NCBI GenBank assembly: GCA_003158755.1
Contig: PMLF01000157.1
Location: 3,381 to 17,671, forward strand
DNA: 14,291 nt
From: Elusimicrobiota bacterium
Lineage (GTDB): Bacteria > Elusimicrobiota > Elusimicrobia > FEN-1173
Reading direction: 5' to 3'
Shown here: positions 1 to 6,460 of the stretch, one piece after another
Numbering within the stretch: the stretch's first letter is position 1
How the letters are laid out: each line of letters starts with the position of its first letter
Made by a program: the position numbers and the translations under genes
Notes under the pieces: model-generated
The model's database searches: none
What the model was told of the DNA's origin: nothing
What the model saw: only the letters and a program-made list of their open reading frames with translations

Positions 1-659
1 GGAGTGCCGCGGCTGCGCCGGGCGATCTCGCGGGCCGCCTCGGGCGCCAACTCGACGGCCAAAAGCTTCGCCGACCGTTCCAGGATGGAGGCCAGTTCCG
101 CTTCGTCGTAAAACTCGAGATAGGCGTGGATGCCGAAGCGGTCCCGCAAGGGACCCGTGAGGAGGCCCGACCTCGTGGTCGCCCCCACCATCGTAAAGCG
201 GGGCAGAGGCAGCTTGATGGTCTTGGCGGAGGGCCCCTGGCCGATGACGATGTCCAGGGCGAAATCCTCCATGGCGGGATACAGGGCTTCCTCGATGGTG
301 TGGTTCAGGCGGTGGATCTCGTCGATGAAGAAGACGTCCCCTTCGCCGAGGTTGGTCAAGAGCGCGGCCAAATCTCCCACGCGCTCCAAAGCCGGACCCG
401 ACGTTTGGCGGAGGTTAACGCCCAGTTCCTTGGCGATGATGTTGGCGAGGGTCGTCTTGCCGAGGCCCGGTGGCGCGGCGAAGAGGCAATGGTCCAAGGG
501 CTCGCGGCGCTTTTTGGCGGCTTCGATGAAAATCTTTAAATTGGCTTTGAGCTTTTCCTGCCCAACGAACTCGTCCAGGTTTTGGGGACGGAGCGCGGTA
601 TCGAAACGCTCCTCGCCGGGAGCGGCTTCTTCGGTCAGCGGGGAAGCGTCGTCTCGCAC
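1..659 (-). CDS. ruvB: RuvB, Holliday junction branch-migration helicase (C-terminus cut off)
   Basis: ATPase motor that, with RuvA, drives branch migration of Holliday junctions during recombinational repair. The 219 complete codons in the window hold the AAA+ large domain: a Walker A of the form APPGLGKTT (residues 62-70), Walker B with FIDEIH (111-116), the sensor-like VGATTRSG (158-165), and GPLRDRFG (169-176) carrying the arginine-finger region. The winged-helix C-terminal domain lies beyond the window edge. I chose the GTG at 659-657 as start: the reading frame then begins VRDDASPLTEE and enters the conserved RPQNLDEFVGQE segment at a normal distance. It lies 10 bases after the stop of the upstream regulator gene, so it is very likely co-transcribed. 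No clear Shine-Dalgarno precedes it, so the exact start is uncertain. The first glycine of the P-loop is alanine (A62), which is unusual. Identity is secure. Confidence 0.95.
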   Translation of the reverse strand, partial: MRDDASPLTEEAAPGEERFDTALRPQNLDEFVGQEKLKANLKIFIEAAKKRREPLDHCLFAAPPGLGKTTLANIIAKELGVNLRQTSGPALERVGDLAALLTNLGEGDVFFIDEIHRLNHTIEEALYPAMEDFALDIVIGQGPSAKTIKLPLPRFTMVGATTRSGLLTGPLRDRFGIHAYLEFYDEAELASILERSAKLLAVELAPEAAREIARRSRGT

Positions 660-669
660 GGGGGAGCGG

Positions 670-1710
670 TCAGGAAACGCCGGAGGGAACCATCGGGTCT
701 TTGCGCCGGTCGACGACGAAACGGCTACCCCCGAGGGTTTTAGCGTATCGAAGCAGTTCCCCTCCCACCTGGGCGAACTGTCCGACGTGGCTCAGGGCTC
801 GGTGCTGGTTGGACACGACACCGATGACGAGGTTGACGAAGGGATAGGCCACCGCCCGGCCCTGGCGGGTCTTGCCCTCGATGAACCCTTTTTCGCGGTC
901 TTCCGGGCTGTAGAAATCGACGATGCCCCGGGCGAATTCTTCCAGGGCGGCGTGGCAAAGGAGACCCGCCCTCGACGGATCGGTGAGCATCAAGAATTCG
1001 TCTCCGCCAAGGTGGGCCGCCGGGTCCTTGCCTTCGGACACGGCGCGGCCCGCCCCTTCGAGGACCGCCAACGTGAACCGCAGGATGTCGTCCCCTCTTT
1101 CGAAACCGAGGCACTCGTTGTAGCCGCGGAAATAACTGAGGCTGGCGTACAGCACGGCAACGGCTTCCCGGCGGGCGAGTCGCCACTTGAGCTCGCCGAG
1201 AATGGGAACGACGTCCGTGGCGAGGGACGATGAGGTGGGGACGGAAGGTCCGGGACGGAGGTTCGAGGGTCCGGGCGTTTTGGACGCCTCGCTGCTCGCC
1301 ACCCCCGCGGGAAGGTCCGACCCGGACGCCTTCCCCGTCCGGCGAAGAACGGCCTTCACGCGAAGGACCAATTCGTCGCCGGAAAATGGCTTGACGATGT
1401 AGTCGTCGCTCCCGATGTTGAGTCCTTCCACCCGGTCCGTGGGATAGCTTCGGCGCGCGGACATAAAAATAAACGGGAGGTCCTTGAAACGCTCGCTCCC
1501 GCGGAGGAGGCGGAGGAACTCGAAACCGTCCATCTGGGGCATCTCCACGTCGGAGAGGACCAAATCCGGAGGCGCGCTTTCGATCAAGGGCATGGCTTCG
1601 ATGACGGAGGCGGCGCGGGTCACCGTGAAACCGGCCCGCTCCAGGATCAGCTGGGATATCCCGCCGAACGCGTCTTCGTCGTCCACCACCAGGATGTTCA
1701 TGGGGCTCAT
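670..1710 (-). CDS. Response regulator: receiver domain plus degenerate GGDEF-like domain
   Basis: A 346-residue two-domain signalling protein. Residues 4-122 are a CheY-like receiver: acidic pair D10/D11, phospho-acceptor D54 in LSDVEMP, S84 and K107 in the VKPF motif are all present, so it should accept phosphate from a sensor kinase not seen here. Residues 124-165 form a Ser/Pro/Gly-rich linker. Residues 166-336 match a GGDEF subfamily with the run GYNE-LGFERGDD, an intact GGDEF (235-239), and a C-terminal IGVVSN / GSRFVVDRR block. However, the segment that normally reads D-x-D-x-F carries S190 and S192 where the aspartates belong (ASLSYF, 189-194), so the metal-binding Asp is missing. Diguanylate cyclase activity is therefore doubtful; a GTP- or c-di-GMP-sensing or structural role is an alternative. 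It sits between ruvA (11-base gap) and ruvB (10-base gap). Start at 1710; an alternative ATG lies at 1701, and neither has a good ribosome binding site. Confidence 0.88.
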   Translation of the reverse strand: MSPMNILVVDDEDAFGGISQLILERAGFTVTRAASVIEAMPLIESAPPDLVLSDVEMPQMDGFEFLRLLRGSERFKDLPFIFMSARRSYPTDRVEGLNIGSDDYIVKPFSGDELVLRVKAVLRRTGKASGSDLPAGVASSEASKTPGPSNLRPGPSVPTSSSLATDVVPILGELKWRLARREAVAVLYASLSYFRGYNECLGFERGDDILRFTLAVLEGAGRAVSEGKDPAAHLGGDEFLMLTDPSRAGLLCHAALEEFARGIVDFYSPEDREKGFIEGKTRQGRAVAYPFVNLVIGVVSNQHRALSHVGQFAQVGGELLRYAKTLGGSRFVVDRRKDPMVPSGVS

Positions 1711-1721
1711 TTTAGATCAAT

Positions 1722-2333
1722 TTAGACGCGACCGGACAAACGGCGCAATGCGTTTTTGATTAGCGACTGGGAGGAAGAACCGGGAGGCAGGGACTGGCGG
1801 GCGCCCTGGGCGGCGTCCCGGGCGTCGGCCTCCCGGTAGCCCAGGGACACCAAACCCTGGATGGCGTCCTCCACGGGTCCCGAGTCCCCCGCGCCGTCGA
1901 CGGAGAGCGAGGGCAGGGAATCGACCTTATCCCGCAGACCCGCCACCAGCTTCTCGGCGGTCTTGGGCGTAAATCCGAAGAGGGCGACCAACCGTTTCAC
2001 GTCCTTGTCGACGAGGGCCCGGCGGAAATCGGGGAGGGACTTCATGGCCTTGTCCAGGAACTCCAAGGCCTTCTTGGCGCCGGCGCCCGGGACGTTTTCC
2101 TTGAGCGCCAGGAAGATCTTTTTCTCCTCCGAGGTCGGGAACCCGTACAGGGTCACCCCGCCGCCGTACATGGCGACGGACTCGACCACGTGCAAAAGGA
2201 CCTCGGCGCCCAACGCGGGTAGGCGCCCGCGGGCCGCGGCGGAAAGACTAACGGCATAACCCAAACCGCCGGCTTCCACGACGGCGCCGTCCTCGGTCGT
2301 TTCCAACAGCGTGCCGCGCAGGGTGACGATCAT
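1722..2333 (-). CDS. ruvA: RuvA, Holliday junction recognition subunit
   Basis: RuvA binds the four-way junction as a tetramer and loads RuvB rings on opposite arms. The 203-residue product has the usual family length. It opens with MIVTLRGTLLE, the N-terminal OB-fold typical of the family, continues with the VAMYGGGVTLYGF segment near residues 68-80, then a helix-hairpin-helix region (GAGAKKALEFL, then FGFTPKTAEKL), and ends with a small helical domain (residues about 155-203, with EDAIQGLVSLGY) that contacts RuvB. The frame is open upstream to an ATG at 2378, which would add 15 residues. I prefer the ATG at 2333 because homologues start at MI and because it forms an ATGA overlap with the ruvC stop, a sign of translational coupling. 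The stop TAA is at 1724-1722. Confidence 0.95.
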   Translation of the reverse strand: MIVTLRGTLLETTEDGAVVEAGGLGYAVSLSAAARGRLPALGAEVLLHVVESVAMYGGGVTLYGFPTSEEKKIFLALKENVPGAGAKKALEFLDKAMKSLPDFRRALVDKDVKRLVALFGFTPKTAEKLVAGLRDKVDSLPSLSVDGAGDSGPVEDAIQGLVSLGYREADARDAAQGARQSLPPGSSSQSLIKNALRRLSGRV

Positions 2334-2827
2334 GAGCGGGCCACCGGCGCGGAGAGCTTCAGGGTGTTGAGGTGGCAAAGCGCGATGGCGACGGCGTCGG
2401 CCGCGTCGTCGGGCCGGGGGATGTCCTTAAGGCCCAAGAGCCGCTGGACCATGCGCTGCATCTGGGACTTGTCGGCGGCGCCGAAGCCGGTGAGGGACAT
2501 CTTCACTTGACGGGGGTTGTACTCGTGGACGGACAAGCCGCTTTCGGCCAACGTGAGGAGGATCACTCCCCGGCCGTGCCCCACGGAGGCGGCGGTGCGG
2601 CTGTTCTTGGAAATGTAGAGTTCCTCGATGGCTGCTTCGTCGGGGCGCTCGACGGCAATCAAGGATTTGAGCTCGTTGGAAAGCCGCCGAAGCCGGTCCG
2701 TCATCGCGTCCTTCGCGGAGGTAAGAATGGCCCCGCACTTCAGCAAGACTTGGCGCCCGTCGGGCTCCTTGCGGACCAGGCCCCACCCCGTCGTCGCGAT
2801 TCCGGGATCGATGCCCAGGACCTTCAT
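2330..2827 (-). CDS. ruvC: RuvC, Holliday junction resolvase
   Basis: A metal-dependent endonuclease that cuts Holliday junctions symmetrically after RuvAB branch migration. The 165-residue product has normal length and an RNase H-like fold. The four catalytic acids can be placed: D7 in LGIDPG, E68 in AAIEELYISKN, and D141 and D144 in PDDAADAVAIALCH. The GFGAADKSQMQRMV stretch (114-127) matches the DNA-binding helix region of the family. It follows yebC by 12 bases and its TGA overlaps the ruvA start codon, so yebC, ruvC and ruvA form one transcription unit, a gene order common across bacteria. Nothing is truncated or missing. Confidence 0.96.
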   Translation of the reverse strand: MKVLGIDPGIATTGWGLVRKEPDGRQVLLKCGAILTSAKDAMTDRLRRLSNELKSLIAVERPDEAAIEELYISKNSRTAASVGHGRGVILLTLAESGLSVHEYNPRQVKMSLTGFGAADKSQMQRMVQRLLGLKDIPRPDDAADAVAIALCHLNTLKLSAPVARS

Positions 2828-2839
2828 CGGTCCCCGGCC

Positions 2840-3571
2840 TTATTCCTTGATGTCACAATTGGCGTAAACGTCCTTGACGTCGTCGTTGTCTTCCAAATCT
2901 TCGAGGAGGGACAGCATCTTGCGGCCGTCGGAACCTTCCAGCGAGACGGTGGTGCCGGGGAGCATGGTGGCCTCGGCCGAAGCCACGGGGATGCCGGCGG
3001 CGACCAGGGCGGCCTTCACCTTCTCCACCTCGGCCGGGACGGTGATGACCTCGAACCGCTCGGGATCGTCGGACTTGATGTCCTCGGCGCCGGCCTCGAG
3101 GGCGGCGTTCATGACCTTGTCCTCGTCGGAGAAAGCGCTCTTATCCACCGTAATATGCCCCTTCATGTGAAAGTTCCAGGCCACGCAGCCCGACTCGCCC
3201 ATGTTGCCGCCGTGGGAGGAGAAGATTTTCCGTATCTCGGAGGTGGTCCGGTTCTTGTTGTCGGTGGTGCCCGTCACCAGGACGGCGACGCCGCCGACGC
3301 CGTAGCCCTCGTAGGAGACCTCCTCGAAGACCACGCCGGGGATCTCCCCGGTGCCGCGTTGGATGGCCTTTTTCAGGTTTTCGGCCGGCATGTTGGCCGC
3401 CTTGGCGTCCTCGATGGCTTTGCGGAGGCGGGGATTGTTGTCGGGGTTGCCGCCGCCCGACTTGGCCGCGATGGTGACTTCGCGGATGATCCGAGTAAAA
3501 ACCTTGCCGCGTTTGGCGTCGATAGCGCCCTTTTTGTGCTTGATGCCCGCCCAACGTGAATGGCCCGACAT
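2840..3571 (-). CDS. yebC: YebC/PmpR/TACO1-family regulatory protein
   Basis: The 243-residue protein has the full family length and the hallmark N-terminus MSGHSRWAGIKHKKGAIDAK, followed by RGKVFTRIIREV, the NPRLRKAIEDAKAANMP block, and a middle domain with GYGVGGVAVLVTGTTDNKNRT and GGNMGESGCVAW. The family is described as DNA-binding transcriptional regulators in some bacteria and as translation factors acting on ribosomes (polyproline relief, mitochondrial TACO1) in others; the sequence does not decide between these roles. The start at 3571 has an AAGGAG Shine-Dalgarno 10 bases upstream. It is the first gene of the yebC-ruvC-ruvA-regulator-ruvB unit, with a good sigma-70-type promoter just upstream, and it is divergent from the outer-membrane protein gene at 3664. 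Confidence 0.96.
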   Translation of the reverse strand: MSGHSRWAGIKHKKGAIDAKRGKVFTRIIREVTIAAKSGGGNPDNNPRLRKAIEDAKAANMPAENLKKAIQRGTGEIPGVVFEEVSYEGYGVGGVAVLVTGTTDNKNRTTSEIRKIFSSHGGNMGESGCVAWNFHMKGHITVDKSAFSDEDKVMNAALEAGAEDIKSDDPERFEVITVPAEVEKVKAALVAAGIPVASAEATMLPGTTVSLEGSDGRKMLSLLEDLEDNDDVKDVYANCDIKE

Positions 3572-3604
3572 AGGGGAGAACTCCTTGAGAAAAGTGAGTA
3601 ATGA

Positions 3605-3633
3605 ATTTTAGCTCATCCGCCGCCATCTGCCAA
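3605..3633 (-). promoter_or_regulatory. Predicted sigma-70-type promoter of the yebC-ruv operon
   Basis: Read on the minus strand: -35 TTGGCA (3633-3628, 5 of 6 matches to consensus), a 17-base spacer, and -10 TAAAAT (3610-3605, 5 of 6). Transcription would begin near 3598, giving a leader of about 27 bases that contains the AAGGAG ribosome binding site of yebC. The -35 shares its bases with the -35 of the opposing promoter. Confidence 0.6.
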
Positions 3634-3655
3634 CGGCCATCCCATGGGATATAAT
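3627..3655 (+). promoter_or_regulatory. Predicted promoter of the outer-membrane protein gene
   Basis: A perfect -10 TATAAT (3650-3655) is spaced 17 bases from CTGCCA (3627-3632, 4 of 6 matches to the -35 consensus). The expected start of transcription, about 7 bases after the -10, falls at roughly 3662, one or two bases before the ATG at 3664. No Shine-Dalgarno precedes that ATG, so the mRNA would be leaderless or nearly so. The -35 overlaps that of the divergent yebC promoter by five bases. Confidence 0.5.
3640..3649. promoter_or_regulatory. Perfect 10-bp palindrome in the spacer of the plus-strand promoter
   Basis: TCCCATGGGA is a perfect 10-base palindrome directly abutting the TATAAT box. 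Its position between -35 and -10 would suit a repressor or activator site controlling the outer-membrane protein gene. A short palindrome can also occur by chance, and no second copy was noticed in the window. Confidence 0.25.
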
Positions 3656-3663
3656 GTCGACCC

Positions 3664-5361
3664 ATGCGACGACTGTTCCGCGCGGCATGGGGAGTGTCGT
3701 TGGTCCTGACTCCACTCATCGAGCCGGGGATCTCCCGAGCCGCCCAAAAATCGGCCGGCGAAGACGCCTCCCCCGCCGCCCATCTAAAACCGCGAAAGCA
3801 ACGCGCCGCGGTCAAGCGTCCCCCGAAGCGCCGGCGCGTCCGCACCGGTCGCGCGCCCTTCATCCGCCGTATCCGCGTGGTCCGCCGGGACGTCTTCGAC
3901 ACCAACCTCCGCGCCGAAGACAAGAAGATTTTCCGCCTGATCAACGCCCTGCACGTGACCACCAAGGAAAGCGCCATCAAAGGGCTACTCCTCCTCAAGG
4001 AAGGGGACCGCTACAACGCCGACCTGGCCAAGGAGTCCGAGCGGGCGTTGCGCAACATCCTGCTCTTGAGGAACGTCCGGGTGACGCCGATTCCCATCAA
4101 CGACCGGACGGTCGATTTGTTGGTGACCACCCAGGACACGTGGACCACCGAGCCGCAATTCGGCTTGACGGGCGTGGGCCAGACCTTGAACCTCAAAACA
4201 GGCCTCCGGGAACGAAACCTCTTCGGCTACGGAAAAGACGACAGCTTCTATTACAAGAAGACCGACGGCGTCATCACCAGGACCTATTCCTACAACGACC
4301 CCTTGTTCCTGGGAACTCCGATGGTGATGGGCGGCTCCTTCCAGGACCGGGCGGACGGCACCACGCGATCCCTCTCCCTCGCCAAGCCTTTCTCGGCCAG
4401 CGTCACCCATTGGTCCGCCGGAGGAGCCCTCTCGAACGACAAGCACGAGGAGAAAGAGTTGGACAACCTCGGCAACGAAATCGGCCGGTTCCGAGTCAAA
4501 TCGAAAGACTCGTCCGTCTATGCGGACACCTCCATCCTCCCGACGACCCGGAGGGTGTTCCGTCCGGGGGTGGGCTACGAGCGCTCCGAAGTGGAACGGA
4601 TCCGACTGTCCTCCGGCCGCACCGAAAGCGACGAGCTCTTCCACATCGCCCACGCGCGACTCGACGTCGAACGGATCGACTTCCTGACGGTCGACCACAT
4701 CAACCAATACGGCCAGGACGAAGACTTCGCCCTGGGCCCCGCCTTGATTTTCGACGGCGGCGCCGCCCGTCATAAATGGGTACCGACGTCCGACAACGCC
4801 AATTTCTACAAAGGAACATTTCAGGAGGGAACCCTGTTCGGAACCTCCCATTTCGCGCTCCTCACGTTGGGCGGAAACGGTGAATTTCAGAATGGGACTT
4901 GGCGGTCCTCCCACGCCCAAGCGGACCTGAATTATTACAACCACTTCCAGCCCCGGCAGACCCTGGCCGCCCACCTGGGATGGGCCGCCATCGTGAACCC
5001 AACTCCGACGGACAATATCCTTCTCGGGGGCGACACGGGGATGCGGGCCTACAAAATGAATCAATTCGCCGGAAACAAGAAGCTCCTGGCGAACGTGGAG
5101 GACCGGTTCTTCGTTATCGACGACGTGGGCCGGTTCGCGAGCGTGGGGGCGGTGGTGTTTTCGGACGCGGGTTACGTGTGGGCGCCGGGGAAAGACATCC
5201 GTATGAGCGACGTGAAATCCGACGTGGGAGTGGGGCTCCGCCTCCACCTCAACCGGACGAGTCTGGGACACGTGCTGCGCTTCGATCTGGCCTACGCGAT
5301 GAGGCGGGTGGGAAATCAACCCCGGCTGGTGTTTTCATTCGGAACGGCGCAAGCGTTCTAA
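3664..5361 (+). CDS. Single-POTRA BamA/TamA-like outer-membrane beta-barrel protein
   Basis: A 565-residue exported protein. Residues 1-27 look like a signal peptide (MRRLFRAAWG followed by a VSLVLTPLI core, probable cleavage after SRA or SRAA). Residues 41-63 are strikingly basic (many K/R). About 66-159 resemble one POTRA domain (IRRIRVVRRDVFDT to TVDLLVTTQDTW, with the LLKEGDRYNADL segment typical of POTRA helices). The rest reads as alternating strands of a barrel, with a late NVEDRFF element like that of BamA/FhaC-type barrels, and ends in SFGTAQAF, a terminal Phe as in outer-membrane beta-signals. It is shorter and has fewer POTRA repeats than BamA (five) or TamA (three), so it is probably an accessory Omp85-superfamily protein rather than the essential BamA. 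It stands alone, divergent from yebC and convergent with hypE. Substrate or partner cannot be told. Confidence 0.75.
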   Translation: MRRLFRAAWGVSLVLTPLIEPGISRAAQKSAGEDASPAAHLKPRKQRAAVKRPPKRRRVRTGRAPFIRRIRVVRRDVFDTNLRAEDKKIFRLINALHVTTKESAIKGLLLLKEGDRYNADLAKESERALRNILLLRNVRVTPIPINDRTVDLLVTTQDTWTTEPQFGLTGVGQTLNLKTGLRERNLFGYGKDDSFYYKKTDGVITRTYSYNDPLFLGTPMVMGGSFQDRADGTTRSLSLAKPFSASVTHWSAGGALSNDKHEEKELDNLGNEIGRFRVKSKDSSVYADTSILPTTRRVFRPGVGYERSEVERIRLSSGRTESDELFHIAHARLDVERIDFLTVDHINQYGQDEDFALGPALIFDGGAARHKWVPTSDNANFYKGTFQEGTLFGTSHFALLTLGGNGEFQNGTWRSSHAQADLNYYNHFQPRQTLAAHLGWAAIVNPTPTDNILLGGDTGMRAYKMNQFAGNKKLLANVEDRFFVIDDVGRFASVGAVVFSDAGYVWAPGKDIRMSDVKSDVGVGLRLHLNRTSLGHVLRFDLAYAMRRVGNQPRLVFSFGTAQAF

Positions 5362-5365
5362 CTTT

Positions 5366-5399
5366 GCGGGATATCCGCCGGGGCGAAGTCCCCGCCTAT
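5366..5399 (+). terminator. Possible weak terminator after the outer-membrane protein gene
   Basis: Two small stem-loops follow the TAA at 5361: GCGG/CCGC around GATAT (5366-5378), and CGGGG/CCCCG with a six-base loop (5379-5394), then a short TATTT. They lie in the 43-base gap between convergent genes, where a terminator is expected. The U-tract is poor and the stem is short, so support is weak. Confidence 0.35.
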
Positions 5400-5404
5400 T
5401 TAGT

Positions 5405-6460
5405 TCAGCAAATCCTCGGCATTTGCTCGCCGCTCAATAAATCCAATGCGCGGTCCGCGCCTAGGGCAGTGCGTAACGTAACGAAAGAACCGGGAGTATC
5501 GGAAATCTCGCCGATCCGGCAGGCGCCTTGGGAAACAGGTTGGGCGCGCAGAATCGCGACGGCTTTCTCCGCCTGGACCTTCGGAACAAAGGCCACGAAA
5601 CGGCCTTCGTTGGCGGCGTAGAGGGGGTCCAAACCCAAAATTTCACAGGCGGCTCGGACGTCTTCCCTTACGGGGATCGCGGCCTCTTCCACGCGGACGT
5701 TCACCTTGGCGGCTGCGGCGATCTCGTTCAGGGCGGCAGACAGACCTCCTCGGGTTAGGTCGCGCAAACAATGGATATCGATTCCCCCCTTCAACAACGC
5801 TTCCACCGGGGTCCATAGGGGGGCGCAATCGCTCTCGATGGCGGATTGAAACTCCAAGCTTTCCCGCAAGGCCATGACCGCCATGCCGTGGCGGCCCAGG
5901 TCGCCGCTCACGATGACGGCGTCTCCCGGACGGACTCGCCGGGGCGCTACGTCGACGGAACCTTCCACCAAACCAATGCCAGCGGTGTTGACGTAGACGC
6001 CGTCGCCCTTCCCTCGGTCCACCACTTTGGTGTCGCCGGTCACGAACTGGACTCCCGCCGCTTTCGCCGCGGCGCCCATGGACGCCGCCACGCGGCTCAA
6101 CGTCTCAATGGGCAGGCCTTCTTCCAAAATGAATCCCGCGCTCAGGAACATCGGCTTCGCTCCGGCCATGGCTAAATCGTTGACGGTGCCGTTCACGGCT
6201 AAGGAACCGATATCTCCCCCGGGGAAAAACAATGGGTGAACGACGAAGGAATCGGTGGTGAAGGCCAGCCGCGTTCCTTCGACGGTCACGACAGAGGCGT
6301 CGTGCCTTTCGCGGAGGGCGGCGCTGTCGAAAGCGGGCATGAACACTTTCTCGATCAGGTCGGCCATGACCTTCCCGCCGCCGCCGTGGGCCATGAGGAT
6401 TTGGCCGCCGTCGCCCGCGGGCACGGGGCAGGACAGGGAAAAGTCTTTGGGTTCGGTCAC
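5405..6460 (-). CDS. hypE: HypE, carbamoyl dehydratase for hydrogenase cyanide ligand synthesis
   Basis: HypE accepts a carbamoyl group from HypF on its C-terminal cysteine and dehydrates it with ATP to a thiocyanate, the source of the CN ligands of the [NiFe] active site. The 351-residue protein has the family features: the glycine-rich AHGGGGKVMADLIEKVF near the N-terminus, TTDSFVVHPLFFPGGDIG, GTVNDLAMAGA, FVTGDTKVV, DLTRGGLSAALNEIA, and the essential tail PRIC ending in cysteine. The frame is open upstream to an ATG at 6553, but that extension would lie inside hypD. The GTG at 6460 fits better: it forms a GTGA overlap with the hypD stop, and a GAGAGG sequence lies 7 bases upstream. Last gene of the hypFCDE unit; its end faces the end of the outer-membrane protein gene. 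Confidence 0.96.
   Translation of the reverse strand: MTEPKDFSLSCPVPAGDGGQILMAHGGGGKVMADLIEKVFMPAFDSAALRERHDASVVTVEGTRLAFTTDSFVVHPLFFPGGDIGSLAVNGTVNDLAMAGAKPMFLSAGFILEEGLPIETLSRVAASMGAAAKAAGVQFVTGDTKVVDRGKGDGVYVNTAGIGLVEGSVDVAPRRVRPGDAVIVSGDLGRHGMAVMALRESLEFQSAIESDCAPLWTPVEALLKGGIDIHCLRDLTRGGLSAALNEIAAAAKVNVRVEEAAIPVREDVRAACEILGLDPLYAANEGRFVAFVPKVQAEKAVAILRAQPVSQGACRIGEISDTPGSFVTLRTALGADRALDLLSGEQMPRIC

Noticed and set aside
2334..2378. Upstream ATG extension of ruvA
   Set aside because: RuvA proteins begin at MI; the extra 15 residues are non-homologous and overlap ruvC. The ATGA overlap supports 2333.
2372..3559. 395-codon open frame on the plus strand opposite ruvC and yebC
   Set aside because: It is fully antisense to two well-conserved genes. 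Its Gly/Val/Asp-rich translation resembles no family and is what a GC-rich gene read backwards gives.
3985..5319. 444-codon open frame on the minus strand opposite the outer-membrane protein gene
   Set aside because: The plus strand has a signal peptide, POTRA-like domain and terminal Phe. The antisense translation has no recognisable domain.
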